Part shown: one piece after another, positions 1 to 10,829 of the stretch
Position numbering within the stretch: the first letter of the stretch is position 1
Layout of the letters: every line of letters starts with the position of its first letter
Source of the DNA: Bombyx mori
Taxonomy: Eukaryota; Arthropoda; Insecta; Lepidoptera; Bombycidae
Direction of reading: 5' to 3'
NCBI RefSeq assembly: GCF_030269925.1
Contig: NC_085110.1
Coordinates: 3,968,001-4,032,000, forward strand
DNA length: 64,000 nt
The notes under the pieces: model-generated
Told to the model about the DNA's origin: nothing
The model's database searches: none
Seen by the model: the letters and a program-made list of their open reading frames with translations, nothing else
Made by a program: the position numbers and the translations under genes

Positions 1-937
1 TTCGTTTATCGGATTTTATAAGCCAATAGTTAATATGTAGTCGCGGGTAACGAGTTAAGTATTTTTGTTTTTTGTTAATTAAGCTTTGTAGAATTTTAAT
101 TTGCAACTGTGGCGGACGGTCTTTTGCACTACTCAATGGTAGATAGTAATTAGGCGTAGTTAAGCCGTACGGATAGATTAGAATGGTGGTCAGACTTCCC
201 TTCTTTGTAGCGAAGAAGTTTAAGATTCCAGGAATTAGTGGTCTCTGAAACGTATTTAGCGAGAGATAAATGGCTCGAGCTGAAATGGTGAAATTTGCTT
301 TGGTGTCAAATTGTAAGGTGATGGAAAGGTTGTGATACCATCATCCTCATTAGACCTTGGAGTTTTTTGTCTTAAGCGCTGCAGCGATGAACAATCCTTC
401 CCTTAAATACTAATTAGAATACATTTTAAATTTCCTAATTCTTTGATAGGTTAGGTTATACATACTTACATTTAGGTTATACAAAAATATATACCGAATA
501 ATCGAATCAGTTGAGTGTCTAATTAGGAAATGTCTTGATCAAAACATTCTGAGATGCATAAAATACGCTATGCTTAGATAATAACAGATTTTCTCGGTAA
601 TAAAATAAACATTTATAGTGCATTAAATTAAGGAAAATGTCGGTTTCAATCCTAACGGACGATTAAAGCGGCATTTAAAATTTAAAATGGCGTACCTATG
701 CAAATTAATGTTTAGTGCTTTGTAGGACAATAAACACAGTTGTAAAACTTAGCGGTCATGTTTAATTATTGTTCGCTACATTGAAATTGTGTAATATGAA
801 GTGAGTTTAGGTAATAAAATTAAGGTAAACGAGGTTTTACGGCCTGTTTTATAAGATTGAAAGATCCTCGATGGCCAATAGACCGCGAAGCATTATGCAG
901 TGCTTACGATGCGATAAAACGTCCATGATTTATGTTA
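1..937. other. AT-rich sequence, nothing recognised
   Basis: No open frame of note, repeat end or RNA gene was recognised on either strand. Confidence 0.5.
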
Positions 938-1154
938 TCTATACTAATATTATAAAGAGGAAAGATTTGTTTGTTTGTTTGTTTCGAATAGGCTCCGAAA
1001 CTACTGGACCGATTTGAAAAATTCTTTTTCCATTAGAAGCCGACATTGTCCCTGATGAACATAGGCTACTTTTTTTATTTTTTTATTTATTTTTATTTTG
1101 TTGGTTTCATGTGTGTTTTAATGTTTCCGAAGCGAAGCGAGGGCGAGTCGCTAG
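938..1154 (+). mobile_element. short non-autonomous Helitron
   Basis: It begins TCTATACTAATATTATAAAG after an A and ends GGGCGAGTCGCTAG before a T, the A|TC...CTAG|T arrangement of Helitrons. An internal stretch reads CTACTGGACCGATTTG. It is 217 bp and has no coding capacity. Confidence 0.75.
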
Positions 1155-2136
1155 TGATTAATAAAGTTATATTAATGTCCCGAAAAAAATCCAGTTACGG
1201 ATTGCACTATGCAGAAAACGACTGAACAATTCAATATATACTTAGGGATATTTAAAATTATCCAGTATAATAATATTAGTAATGTGTGTGTATAGTATGA
1301 GTCTTATGTTCATTTGTGAGCATGTTTTATGATAATGCGATGATATCGTTACCAATTTCGATTGTTTTTGATTTATGTAAGAGTACTTTGTTTTGCAATA
1401 AAATTAATTAAATAGATTTGGTAACATCAATGTAAATTGAACAGTTTTATTGAGAGTAGCGTTCACACGTTATATAACCTTAAGACAAAAAATAAATCAT
1501 AGTAGGCAATTAAAATACTTATTTTTTATGACTTCGTTCGATTATAATTAAAAGTATTTTTACGGGTTAATCTTTTGCTTATTATTTCTTACGAATCCAA
1601 TACAATTTTCGTTTTCGCGGTCCTCTGTAAATTTTGTTTTAATTATGTTTGCGACTAGTCATAACCTAAGAAAATGAAATTTAATGTTTCAGGTAAATGA
1701 GTTCTTTTCGTTGACGATAGTACCTAATTGTTAGCTCCTTAATATTCCAGTAAAACTAACAAAAATACAAAGTTGAGTTTATTTTGTAGGGCGTGGTCCG
1801 TTGAGCCATGAAAAACGGTTTTGGCTCCCGCTGGGATCCTGTGGGACGGATGGAAACAGGGCTGCCAAATAAAGAATTAGTTTAGAGAATTATAATTTAC
1901 GAATTAGGTTGGGTTCAACTCACTTCCATACTCCATAGCTCCAACACAGGATTTTGATCCGCCCGCAACGAATGCAACTTCCGTCCATACGAAAAGTATG
2001 TCAGTGATATTATATAATAGGGATGATCTTTTTGTAAATTAAAATAGGTTAGGACACCTAAAAATTCCTAGATTCATAGTTCACCGCAGCTTCTATGACT
2101 CCGTTCTTATCAAAATGTTAAAGTGTGATGAGAAAT
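1155..2136. other. AT-rich sequence, nothing recognised
   Basis: A short GC-richer piece at 1790-1860 (GGTTTTGGCTCCCGCTGGGA) may be an old repeat fragment. Nothing else stands out. Confidence 0.45.
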
Positions 2137-2425
2137 GGTATTGTGCAGAATATAAATAAATAAATAATCAATAAATATTTCCTAACAATCACACCACGTT
2201 AACTGGTCCCGTGATAAGTTCGTAAAGAACTTGTGTTACAGGTACCAGATAACGGAAATAAAAGATAAGGTTTTTATTATACACATACATATATTTAAGA
2301 TACATCCATAACCCTGGAAAAGACATTCCTTTATATTTATCATACAAATACCTTCCCTTGGCGGGATTCCAAACCGCGACCCCCTTGTGTAGTGATCATG
2401 TCACTTACCACTACACCAGACGGCC
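2137..2425 (-). mobile_element. second tRNA-derived SINE family, copy 1
   Basis: On the minus strand the head CGGCCGTCTGGTGTAGTGGT and the B-box-like GGTTTGGAATCCCG form a tRNA-like promoter, but the acceptor stem does not pair, so it is not a tRNA gene. The body continues toward 2137 with AAGTTCTTTACGAACTTATC and ends in a TTTATTTA-rich tail. Confidence 0.65.
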
Positions 2426-2740
2426 GTTAAATAATGTAATAATATAATTTTACCCGTAGATAGATATTTAAGTATTTAATTTCAATATATTTCCATTTCG
2501 TCAACCCTATATTCCGTCCGGGAATAAATCATTAATTAGTTCACAAAACTCACCCCCGAACGAAAGAATAGGTTGAATGTATTCGAAACTCATATGATTG
2601 GATGTTAAAACAAAAATATAACATTAACGAGCTATAAGTCGTGGCTTCGCTTGCTTAAAAGCATTTATTTGTAAAGTCGGCGATAGTGTTTGTGCATAAA
2701 ATAATGTGTAAGTTGCGGAGCCGATGAACAGCCGATGAAC

Positions 2741-2992
2741 ATTTATTTTATTTTATTTTTTTATTGTTTAGTTGGGTGGACGAGCTTACAGCCCGCCTGG
2801 TGTTAAGTGGTTACTGGAGCCCGTAGACATCTATGACATAAATGCGCCACCCACCTTGAGATATAACTTCTAAGGTCTCAAGTATAGGTACAACGGCTGC
2901 CCCACCCTTTAAACCGAAACGCATTACTGCTTCACGGCAGAAATAGGCAGGGTGGTGGTGCGCGGGCTCACAAGAGGTCCTACCACCAGTAG
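2741..2992 (-). mobile_element. Bm1-type SINE, 5'-truncated
   Basis: It reads in reverse from an A-rich tail through GGGCTGTAAGCTCGTCCACC-type sequence to CTGGTGGTAGGACCTCTTGT. The tRNA-like head is missing. Confidence 0.88.
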
Positions 2993-3049
2993 AATCATCT
3001 TAATTACTTCGTCTTCATTACTTTTTTAGAAATGAAGGATTACTGGTTT

Positions 3050-3260
3050 CCCGGAAACCTTTCCAGTACCACCAGGATAGGTGGGGCCTAATTACTTGGA
3101 ACCAATGCGTTCATCAATAGTGCATCTCTTGAGAGGATTTTTGCCGCGTATGTACAACCAGGCTCTGGAATGATTTTCCCTCGCCAGGATCCTGTGAGAT
3201 CAAATACATGTTTCCTCAAAACAGGAAAAAAGGATTCCTCCCTCTAGATAAGCAGCAGAT
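3050..3260 (+). mobile_element. LINE 3' remnant (CR1-like)
   Basis: GTACAACCAGGCTCTGGAAT, CTCGCCAGGATCCTGTGAGA and CAGGAAAAAAGGATTCC resemble the NQALE...ARxLRDQIHVxSKQEKR end of a CR1-like LINE. Stops and indels are present. Confidence 0.4.
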
Positions 3261-3633
3261 TGTTTGTAACTTAAAATGTATATAATGCTCAAAAGTTGCT
3301 GAAGAAGTTTCATTTTATATCAAATTTATATAAAACCATCCTTTACATATGCAATACGTAAGTCTATGTATGCTGTGTATAATATGCATTTAGAAATACT
3401 GCATGACTTATATTCCGAATATAGGTAATAGTTATTTAACGCAAGAATAACAAGTGTTTTATTTGCATAATAACATTCTTTCTTCTGCTGTGTAGAATGA
3501 AGAGATAAGACACTGGTTAAACTCTTCCTATTACACCTTCGATCAATAATAGTACTATAACACGGTATATTCGTTCCTACAAAGTCCCGTGTTGTGTGAA
3601 ATCGTGTTATACATATAAGATTAGAAGTCAGTG

Positions 3634-3827
3634 TGTCCACTGAGTTTCTCGCCGGATCTTCTTAGTGGGTCGCGTTTCCGATCCGGTGGTAGATTCTGCG
3701 ATTCACTACTCTTGCCAGGGTTAGTGTTAGCAACGTCGTCAGGTTTGAGCCTCTTGAGCTCATCTACTAGTTAAGGCTACGCTGAAATGGTCTCTCAAGA
3801 CCATCAGCTTAGGTAGGAAAAAAAAAT
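3634..3827 (+). mobile_element. LINE 3'-tail repeat (CTGAGTTTCTCGCCGGATCT family)
   Basis: It starts CACTGAGTTTCTCGCCGGAT and ends CAGCTTAGGTAGGAAAAAAA. A poly(A) end and constant 3' border with variable 5' truncation across the window mark it as the 3' end of a non-LTR element whose coding part is absent. Confidence 0.8.
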
Positions 3828-4088
3828 TAAACATCTCTACTATTATGCCTGTATGTACTTTTTTTACCTCTTATAAATAAAAAATAAGCAGTAAAATTTC
3901 GATTATTCCCATATATTTTTTCTTCATAGCGCATAGTGTGATTTCCTAAATAATATAAAACAAATATATAGTTATCGTGTTGTAAAATACCGCGTTATAG
4001 GAGAGTTACCTGTATATAAAAATTGCTCTATATTACCAAATAATTGGAGAAAAATAATTTTGTTACATGAAATACACATACATAACTA

Positions 4089-5383
4089 GTCAGGTCATAA
4101 GTATTGTCACACAGTAAAAACTTTTCTTTTAGAATGCTGGCCACAAAAAAGTTTATTGAATTCGAATTTCGAATTGTTCATGAAAATAAAAATGTATACT
4201 TTTAGAATTTTACTCATTTTTAAATATGGAGTGGACGCTTAAAGAAGACCGTGTTGCAGTTATTGCGTTGCATCGTTGCGGTTACGTGCCAATTCAAATT
4301 TTTAACATACTGAAAAATTTGAATATAACCAAAAGATTCGTTTATCGTACCATCAAACGATACAATGAAGACTCTAGTGTAGATGACAGGTCAAGAAGGG
4401 GTCGCCCTCGGTCTGTTAGGACTCCAGCAGTGATAAAAGCTGTGAAGGCGCGAATTCAAAGAAATCCCAAACGTAAGCAGAAACTGTTGGCCCTTCAGAT
4501 GGGGTTAAGCAGAACCACGGTGAAAAGGGTGTTAAATGAAGACTTAGGGCTTCGGGCATATCGAAGAAAAACAGGACATCGTTGAATGCTCGTCTAATGG
4601 ACCTGAGACTGAAGAGATGCCGCGCTTTGTTGAAGCGGTACGCGGGAAAAAAATATCGGGAAATTCTTTTTTCGGATGAAAAATTTTTTACCGTAGAAGA
4701 GAGCTACAACAAACAAAATGATAAGGTGTACGCACACAGTAGTGAAGAAGCGAGCAACCGTATTCCGCGTGTCCAACGAGGTCATTTTCCATCCTCGCTC
4801 ATGGTATGGTTGGGAGTTTCTTATTGGGGCTTAACAGAGGTACATTTTTGTGAGAAAGATGTAAAAACGAATGCAGTTGTGTATCAAAATACAGTCCTGA
4901 CGAACCTTCTGGAACCTGTTTCTCATACCATGTTCAATAACAGGCACTGGGTATTCCAACAAGATTCGGCGCCAGCTCATAGAGCGAAGAGCACACAAGA
5001 CTGGCTGGCGGCGCGTGAAATCGACTTCATCCGGCACGAAGACTGGCCCTCCAGTCCAGATTTGAATCCGTTAGATTACAAGATATGGCAACACTTGGAG
5101 GAAAAGGTGTGCTCAAAGCCTCATCCCAATTTGGAATCACTCAAGACATCCTTGATTAAGGCAGCCCCCGATATTGACATGGACCTCGTTCGTGCTGCGA
5201 TAGACGACTGGCCGCGCAGATTGAAGGCCTGTATTCAAAATCACGGAGGTCATTTTGAATAAACTTTAGTGTCATAAGAATCTATGTTTTGTTAAGTTCA
5301 TTTTGGTATATGAATGGTTACATAATGAATAAACTTGTTTCAATTATTTTACATTAAAAATGTGACAGAATTTATGACCTGAC
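4089..5383 (+). mobile_element. Tc1-mariner-type transposon with both terminal repeats and TA duplication
   Basis: The 5' end GTCAGGTCATAAGTATTGTC is mirrored by the 3' end, whose reverse complement is GTCAGGTCATAAATTCTGTC. A TA lies on each side (4087-4088, 5384-5385). Length is 1,295 bp. It encloses a transposase gene split by one frameshift. The ends are well matched, so a transposase supplied in trans might still move it. Confidence 0.9.
4226..5262 (+). pseudogene. transposase of IS630-Tc1-mariner type (maT-like spacing), one frameshift
   Basis: The first frame (4226-4585) encodes an N-terminal helix-turn-helix and a GRPRSVRT segment, then ends at a TGA. The next frame (open from 4582 to 5262) continues with the catalytic domain: FSDEKFF, VFQQDSAPAHRA and SSPDLNPLDY. 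The three Asp residues are present, with 36 residues between the last two by my count. That is near the DD37D (maT) group rather than DD34D mariner. A single-base loss around 4579-4583 explains the shift; no other lesion was seen. The combined length of about 345 residues fits the superfamily. The start at 4226 is the first Met before the helix-turn-helix. Confidence 0.88.
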
Positions 5384-5385
5384 TA

Positions 5386-5873
5386 GGTATATTATATATT
5401 AAGATATATTGCAAAAACTAGTAGACATATTTTGATTTGTTGTCATTAAAGCTTAATGATTAAGCTCCAACGGTGCATAGCTAAACCTTAGGAAGTTGAA
5501 TAATGATCAATAAAATCTCACTTTTGCAACCGAGTACAATTGTTTTAAATATATCTTTTTTATATAATCGAAAATCAAATTTGAGCGGATCCGCAGGATG
5601 CGCCTAGCTTATATACATATTTGTAGTGTTGTCTAAACGTTTTTGTGTGTTGGTTTCCTGACGAACTATATTTATTAACGTGAAATATGAAGGCTAATTT
5701 ATTATTTTAATTTCGGGTCCAGTATTAATGTATTTTGTTCTGATTTATTGCAGGACGACCGGAGGTAGGCGATAGGTAATCATGTTTGTTTTTAACTTGT
5801 TCAGTTTTGCATGTGACTTTTATTCGTATAATCTGTGTTAATTTTAATTTAGTTCTATCTATAGGACTTTTTG
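5386..5873. other. AT-rich spacer
   Basis: Nothing recognised between the Tc1-mariner-type element and repeat copy A; the minus-strand frame at 5725-5994 has no family features. Confidence 0.45.
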
Positions 5874-6265
5874 GCGGGAACGCGAGGAGTGAAGTTGTGT
5901 GATTTGTTTTATTTTGTCTATTTAGTGTTTCTTCAGGTTTAAATGTGTAATAACGGTGGTTTATTAACTGTTTAATATCTGTGAAAGTGCACAAATGTGG
6001 GAAAATGAAACAAAGCCGCTGGACGCAACTTCTCGGGGTCCTCCAAAAAGTCCACTGAAAAAATCTTAGTAAATGACCACCATTTTACTAAGATTATATT
6101 TCATTTCATATCATCTCATTTCATTTAATTTCATACCAGTTGATTAACGTCTCAAATTAATCATTTTCATTTCATTTCACTCCATTTTATCATTTTTCAT
6201 AAAAATAAGAATATAAATTAAAATAAGACATGACTTAAAGGTCTTCGTTACCAGGTCATAAAATC
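5874..6265 (+). repeat. GGACTTTTTGGCGGGAACGC repeat family, copy A
   Basis: About 390 bp, starting GGACTTTTTGGCGGGAACGC and ending GGTCATAAAATC. It holds a 24-codon frame (5995-6069) and a TTTCATTTCAT-rich stretch. Shared with copies at 31183 and 51403. The origin (LINE 5' part, LTR piece or other) is not known. Confidence 0.8.
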
Positions 6266-6380
6266 ACTTTAAAAAAGTTCTATCTATATTGTTATAAAAT
6301 TAACAGGGTCTGTACTTTGGAGATATAAAAAAAATTACGGCTTGTCTTTTTCCCCCTAGCTATTCCCCTAGCTTAAGGGC

Positions 6381-6536
6381 TATTTCAGCTTCTCGCTGAC
6401 CAGTAGTTGAACTCACGAGCTTAACCCGAGAGAATTTGCTAACACTAGCCCTAGCAAAAGTAATGCTTCGCAGAATCTACCACCGGATTGGAATTGCAAC
6501 CCAGTGAGAAGATTCGGCCAGAAACTCAATGGGTTA
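6381..6536 (-). mobile_element. LINE 3'-tail repeat, diverged
   Basis: Reverse orientation, containing CGCAGAATCTACCACCGGAT and CAGTGAGAAGATTCGG. No poly(A) seen. Confidence 0.72.
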
Positions 6537-6912
6537 CGGTGTGCCTGTACTAGAGAGATATAAATAAAAAATTCTCAGTGTCGCCAAAACAGAAGCTTAC
6601 TTTTGATTGGATTATTTGTGTATTCGTTCGATTGGATCGATCACAACGAATTATTTGGAAGCATGTCAATACAGCTGAATCTGTCATTTATCTTGCTTCA
6701 GTTTGGTATTGCACTATGTGAACTCACCGTCTACTTGATTTTTATTAACGGAGCGTATAAGTATAATAAAGTGACACTCATCTTGAGACACGCTGCCAGT
6801 CTCAACTGTACTTTTAAACGCCCATCAAAAACGTCAGTTCTGAATGTATGACTGTTTCGCGTCAGAAATAGGCAGGATATGTACCATCTATACAACAATT
6901 AGTACAATTAGT

Positions 6913-7357
6913 ATGAAGTGTACGTGGCCTAAAGTATAATACGTCCGGTGCATTCGTATCTTGCGATGCACCGGTGTTCGAATCCCGTAGGCAATTTTTC
7001 TAATGAAATTCGTACATAACACATGTTTACGATTGACTTTCACGGTTAAGGAATAACATCCTGTAATAAGAATGAAACCCGCAAAATTATATTTTGCGTA
7101 ATTATTGGTGCTAGGACGTCTTGTGATTCGGCATGGGTAGGTACCACCACCCTACCTCTTTCTGCCGTGAAGCAGTAGGTAATGCGTTTCGGTTTGAAGG
7201 GTGGGGCAGCCGTTGTACTGTTAGAACTGAGAGCTTAGAACTCATCTTTCAAGGTGGGTGGCGGCATTTACGTTGTAGATGTCTATGTGCAGTGCTAACC
7301 ACTTAACACCAGGCGGGTCTTGATCTCGCCCACCTATGAAAGAAATAAATAAAAACT
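6913..7357 (+). mobile_element. Bm1-type SINE, full length
   Basis: The tRNA-like head has an A box (GTGGCCTAAAGTATAA) and a B box (GGTGTTCGAATCCCG), followed by the body CGTGAAGCAGTA and the 3' tail AGAAATAAATAAAAA. The B box is intact, so Pol III transcription is conceivable. Confidence 0.9.
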
Positions 7358-7947
7358 ACTATTCACATTTATATACTCATAAGCAACACACATACAAAGA
7401 AAACAATAAATCTTTTTCTCAAAACTTTTTTTCTCTCAAGAAATCGTAATCGTGATCTCGTTTCTTAATTGCGTGGGTGCTGCTGCAGTTGATAAATCAT
7501 TGTGGCGCTTCTTGATCCTCATTGGTAATAGCTTTGATTGATGAATATCCATCGGGAGCGCTCCGGCCGGATTATCGATCGTTTGTATCCGTATGATCGC
7601 GTAACACAGTCGTTTCAATGTTGCTGAGATTGGTTAATTTATTTTTAATCTCTGCTTTACAAGCGGTTATTTTTCGTGTACGTGTTTTATGATTAAAAGC
7701 CTGTAGACTCCGCTACGAGAAGCCGCTGACCACCTTGAGACATGAGGCGACGAGTCAACTGTAAAATAATAACACCTAATTTACATTTCAGATTGGAACG
7801 TGTAGCGTTATTTTACAATAAAAAGCATGCGGCAAAATTCTGAATCGCGCCGACGGTATTTACAAGATAATTTTGCATATTAAGCATATTTAGCATAACA
7901 ATGTAACGGATGTTACGTAATATAACATTAGCTGGTCGTGAGTATCT

Positions 7948-8104
7948 AACATCGTGTAATAAAAATCAAATCTGCAAAATTATAATTTGCGTAATTACTG
8001 GTGGTAGGACCTCTTGTGAGTCCGCACGGGTAGGTACCACCGCCCAGCCTATTTCTGCCGTGAAGCAGTAATGTGTTTCGACTCGAAGGCTGGGCAGCCG
8101 TTTC
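7948..8104 (+). mobile_element. Bm1-type SINE, middle fragment
   Basis: It starts inside the body at ATCGTGTAATAAAAATCAAA and stops at GGCAGCCGTT. Head and tail are both missing. Confidence 0.85.
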
Positions 8105-8543
8105 TAAGGCTGTCAAAAAAATACGTACAATTTTAATTTCAGTTCTCATTTTCAATCAGCCAGCTATCCATCATAACTCGCTGTTCAGATAACAACAATG
8201 ATAATTCGATTAATAAAACATTTTCATATACCACGGGCATCATTGAATCAAGACATTGCGAATGTAATGATAGCACGTAACGAATCGGCAAAACGGCCAT
8301 TATTGATTTTAAAAACAATAAAACGTTTTGCGAACAATTAAATTTATATGTTTTTAATTCGTTGTTAATTGATGGAGTTCTTTTGTTAATTGGTCGCTCG
8401 GATTCTACAGTTAGACAAAAGACGAAGGTTAAACAGGATTCGTTACGAGGTCAGGGCCGTTTTTACGTGTAGTACCTAACTGTTTTCACTGACTCTGAGT
8501 TCGTAGACACTACAGGAAATATTTACAATAGGTATGATTCAAC
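8105..8543. other. AT-rich spacer
   Basis: Nothing recognised apart from the SINE and LINE fragments at its borders. Confidence 0.45.
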
Positions 8544-8702
8544 TTTTTTTCTTTTGTTTTATTGCTTAGATGGGTGGACGAGCTCACAGCCCACCTGGTG
8601 TTAAGTGGTTACTGGAGCCCATAAACATCTACAACGTAAATGCGCCACCCACATTGAGATGTAAGCTCTAAGGTCTCAAGTATAGTTACAATGACTGCCC
8701 CT
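8544..8702 (-). mobile_element. Bm1-type SINE, 3' fragment
   Basis: The A-rich tail and 3' third in reverse orientation, ending at GACTGCCCC. It abuts a LINE tail fragment. Confidence 0.85.
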
Positions 8703-8711
8703 AAAAAAGCT

Positions 8712-8806
8712 AAGCAGCGTCTTGACCCTGGCATTGCTGACGGACATGAGCTACGGTAGGCACTCACCGTGAGGGGGGTTGTATGCTCGTCGTCTATTAC
8801 TTTTTA
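8712..8806 (+). mobile_element. CR1/Jockey-like LINE tail fragment
   Basis: GACCCTGGCATTGCTGACGG and TATGCTCGTCGTCTA match the tails at 14.05-14.15 and 53.5 kb. It abuts an inverted Bm1 fragment. Confidence 0.55.
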
Positions 8807-9162
8807 TAGTCTTTATAGACATCATTTTTAGCCTATTTTCAATTTTATCATAAATATATATTAATAATACACATGATAACTTAATTTATGTTCCAAAGTC
8901 TAGACACCAAGTTTGTATTTAATAATGTTCGTCGATTAATAAAAAATGAGAATTGATTAACTGTGGGCGTGCCGGCGCTAACGAGAATGCCCGTTATCGA
9001 GTTTGTTTAATTAGTTCGTGTTCTACCTCCTTTGCGGTGATGGTGACCTGGTACATTGGTTCAGTACGCTTCTGGTTTTTAAGCAACGGTATTATGTACG
9101 TATTGATGTTGAGAAATAAGATATTCTTGCGGTCCAAGCAACGGCGTCCCCAAGCGCTTTTT

Positions 9163-9348
9163 ATCGCCGGATCTTCTCACTGGGTCGCGTTTCCGATCTG
9201 GTGTTAGATTCTGCGAAGCACTGCTCTTGCTAGGGTCAGTGTTGGCAACACTCCGGTTTGAGCCCCGTGAGCTCACCTACATATGTTAGGGCGAAGCTGA
9301 AATAGCCTCTCAAGGCTATCAGCATAGGTAGGAAAAAAAAAACTAGCG
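9163..9348 (+). mobile_element. LINE 3'-tail repeat
   Basis: From TCGCCGGATCTTCTCACTGG to CATAGGTAGGAAAAAAAAAA. It overlaps a spurious frame on each strand. Confidence 0.78.
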
Positions 9349-9441
9349 ATGGCAGTTTACTTAATCCAATATAATAGCGTTAGCGTTTGAAACTGAGCTT
9401 AAATGCACAGTATAGTAGTACCATCAGCGTAAATAGGAGTC

Positions 9442-9592
9442 CATTGAGTTTCTTCCGGATTTTATCAGTGGGTCGCAATTCCGATCCGGTGGTAGATTCA
9501 GCGAAGCACTGTTCTTGTTAGAATCAGTGTTAGCAATACTGTCAGCTTGAGCCCATGAGCTCACCTACCGGTCCGTGAGTAGATAGAATAAC
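9442..9592 (+). mobile_element. LINE 3'-tail repeat, truncated
   Basis: It contains ATTGAGTTTCTTCCGGATTT and GTGGTAGATTCAGCGAAGCA, and stops after CACCTACCGGTCC without a poly(A) tail. Confidence 0.72.
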
Positions 9593-9599
9593 CCGATTA

Positions 9600-10391
9600 A
9601 CGATTAGGCCGGGATTTCTTAATTCATAAGTGTATTGTATTTTTTAGATTTGTATAATTCCGCTTCACTACATAGTATAAAACAAAGTCGCTTTCTCTGT
9701 CCCTATATCTGTCTGTCCCTATGTATGCTTAAATCTTTAAAACGCAACGGATGTTGATGCAGTTTTTTTTAATAGATACAGTGATTAAAGAGGAAGGTGT
9801 ATTAATATGTATAATAACATCCATTAAATAGTGGAGAAATCAATAGTACATCATATTCCAATTTACAATTATTCCGATGTAAATGGGCCTTCGATCACGT
9901 TTCAAGGTGAGCTGCGTGGAATCTATGGGCTCCCTGGTCTTGGAAATATCGAAATCGCCTTATACTCTTTGTATAATATACCACATTTAGTAAAATATTT
10001 TTTTGGAAAGTTCAGAAGTACCTACTTCAATGGTTTACGTAAATATAGGTGGGAAAACACGGAAAGTGCTTTTATATATTTACATTATAATTATATCACA
10101 GCGAAATTATTTTTCTAAATAATTTTAATGTCATATTTTGTGTTCTAGTTTTTATTGAGAGTTACTTAATCAATGTATTCACAAATACCATTAATAACAC
10201 TAAAATACAATGTATTCTCAAATATAAGAATTGCCACGAAAATATCGATTCCAAGATTGTTTCTCAAAATTTAACAATAAAATAATAGCATAAATTCAGC
10301 AAAATGTCGTTCTAAAATCTGACCGGTTTTCTTGTTCTGCGTTTCTACAGTGTATCGAAATTCGTAAGGAAAGTGCTTATATGCTTCCTTT
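9600..10391. other. AT-rich spacer with a doubtful 95-codon frame
   Basis: The frame at 9831-10118 (plus) is AT-rich, lacks any domain and ends without context. I do not treat it as a gene. Confidence 0.4.
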
Positions 10392-10541
10392 TTGTAACTA
10401 TACTGAGACCTTACAACTTATATCTCAAGGTGGGTGGCGCATTTACGTTGTAGATGTCTATGGGCTCCAGTAACCACTTAACATCAGGTGGGCTGTGAGC
10501 TCGTCCACACATCTAAGCAATAAAAAAAAATAAAAATAAAA
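10392..10541 (+). mobile_element. Bm1-type SINE, 3' fragment
   Basis: It starts at TTGTAACTATACTGAGACC and ends in AGCAATAAAAAAAAATAAAA. It is directly followed by another copy, giving a head-to-tail pair. Confidence 0.85.
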
Positions 10542-10574
10542 ATGGTGCGACCGTTTACGATACTTACGATTTTT

Positions 10575-10824
10575 TACTGGTGGTAGGATGTCTTGTGAGT
10601 CCGCACGGGTAGGTACGACAACCCTACCTATTTCTGCCGTGAAGCAGTAATGCGCTTCGGTTTGAAGGGTGAGGCAGCCGTTGTAACTACACTGAGACCT
10701 TAGAACCTATATCTCAAGGTGGGTGGCGGAATTAACGTTGTAGATGTCTATGGGCTCCAGTAATCATTTAAGATGAGGTTGGCCATGAGCTCGTCCATCC
10801 GTATAAGCAATAAAAAATTATAAA
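10575..10824 (+). mobile_element. Bm1-type SINE, 5'-truncated
   Basis: It runs from CTGGTGGTAGGATGTCTTGT to ATAAGCAATAAAAAATT. Second member of the head-to-tail pair. Confidence 0.87.
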
Positions 10825-10829
10825 AAAAA

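Noticed and set aside
2360..2425. tRNA gene on the minus strand
   Set aside because: Degenerate B box, no acceptor stem and a SINE-type body.
3326..3640. 104-codon minus-strand ORF
   Set aside because: No domain; partly overlaps the start of a LINE-tail repeat and has random-looking composition.
9831..10118. 95-codon ORF as a gene
   Set aside because: AT-rich composition, no domain, no neighbours or start context.
10392..10824. Tandem Bm1 copies as a satellite or CRISPR-like array
   Set aside because: Only two truncated SINEs in a row, each with its own A-rich tail.
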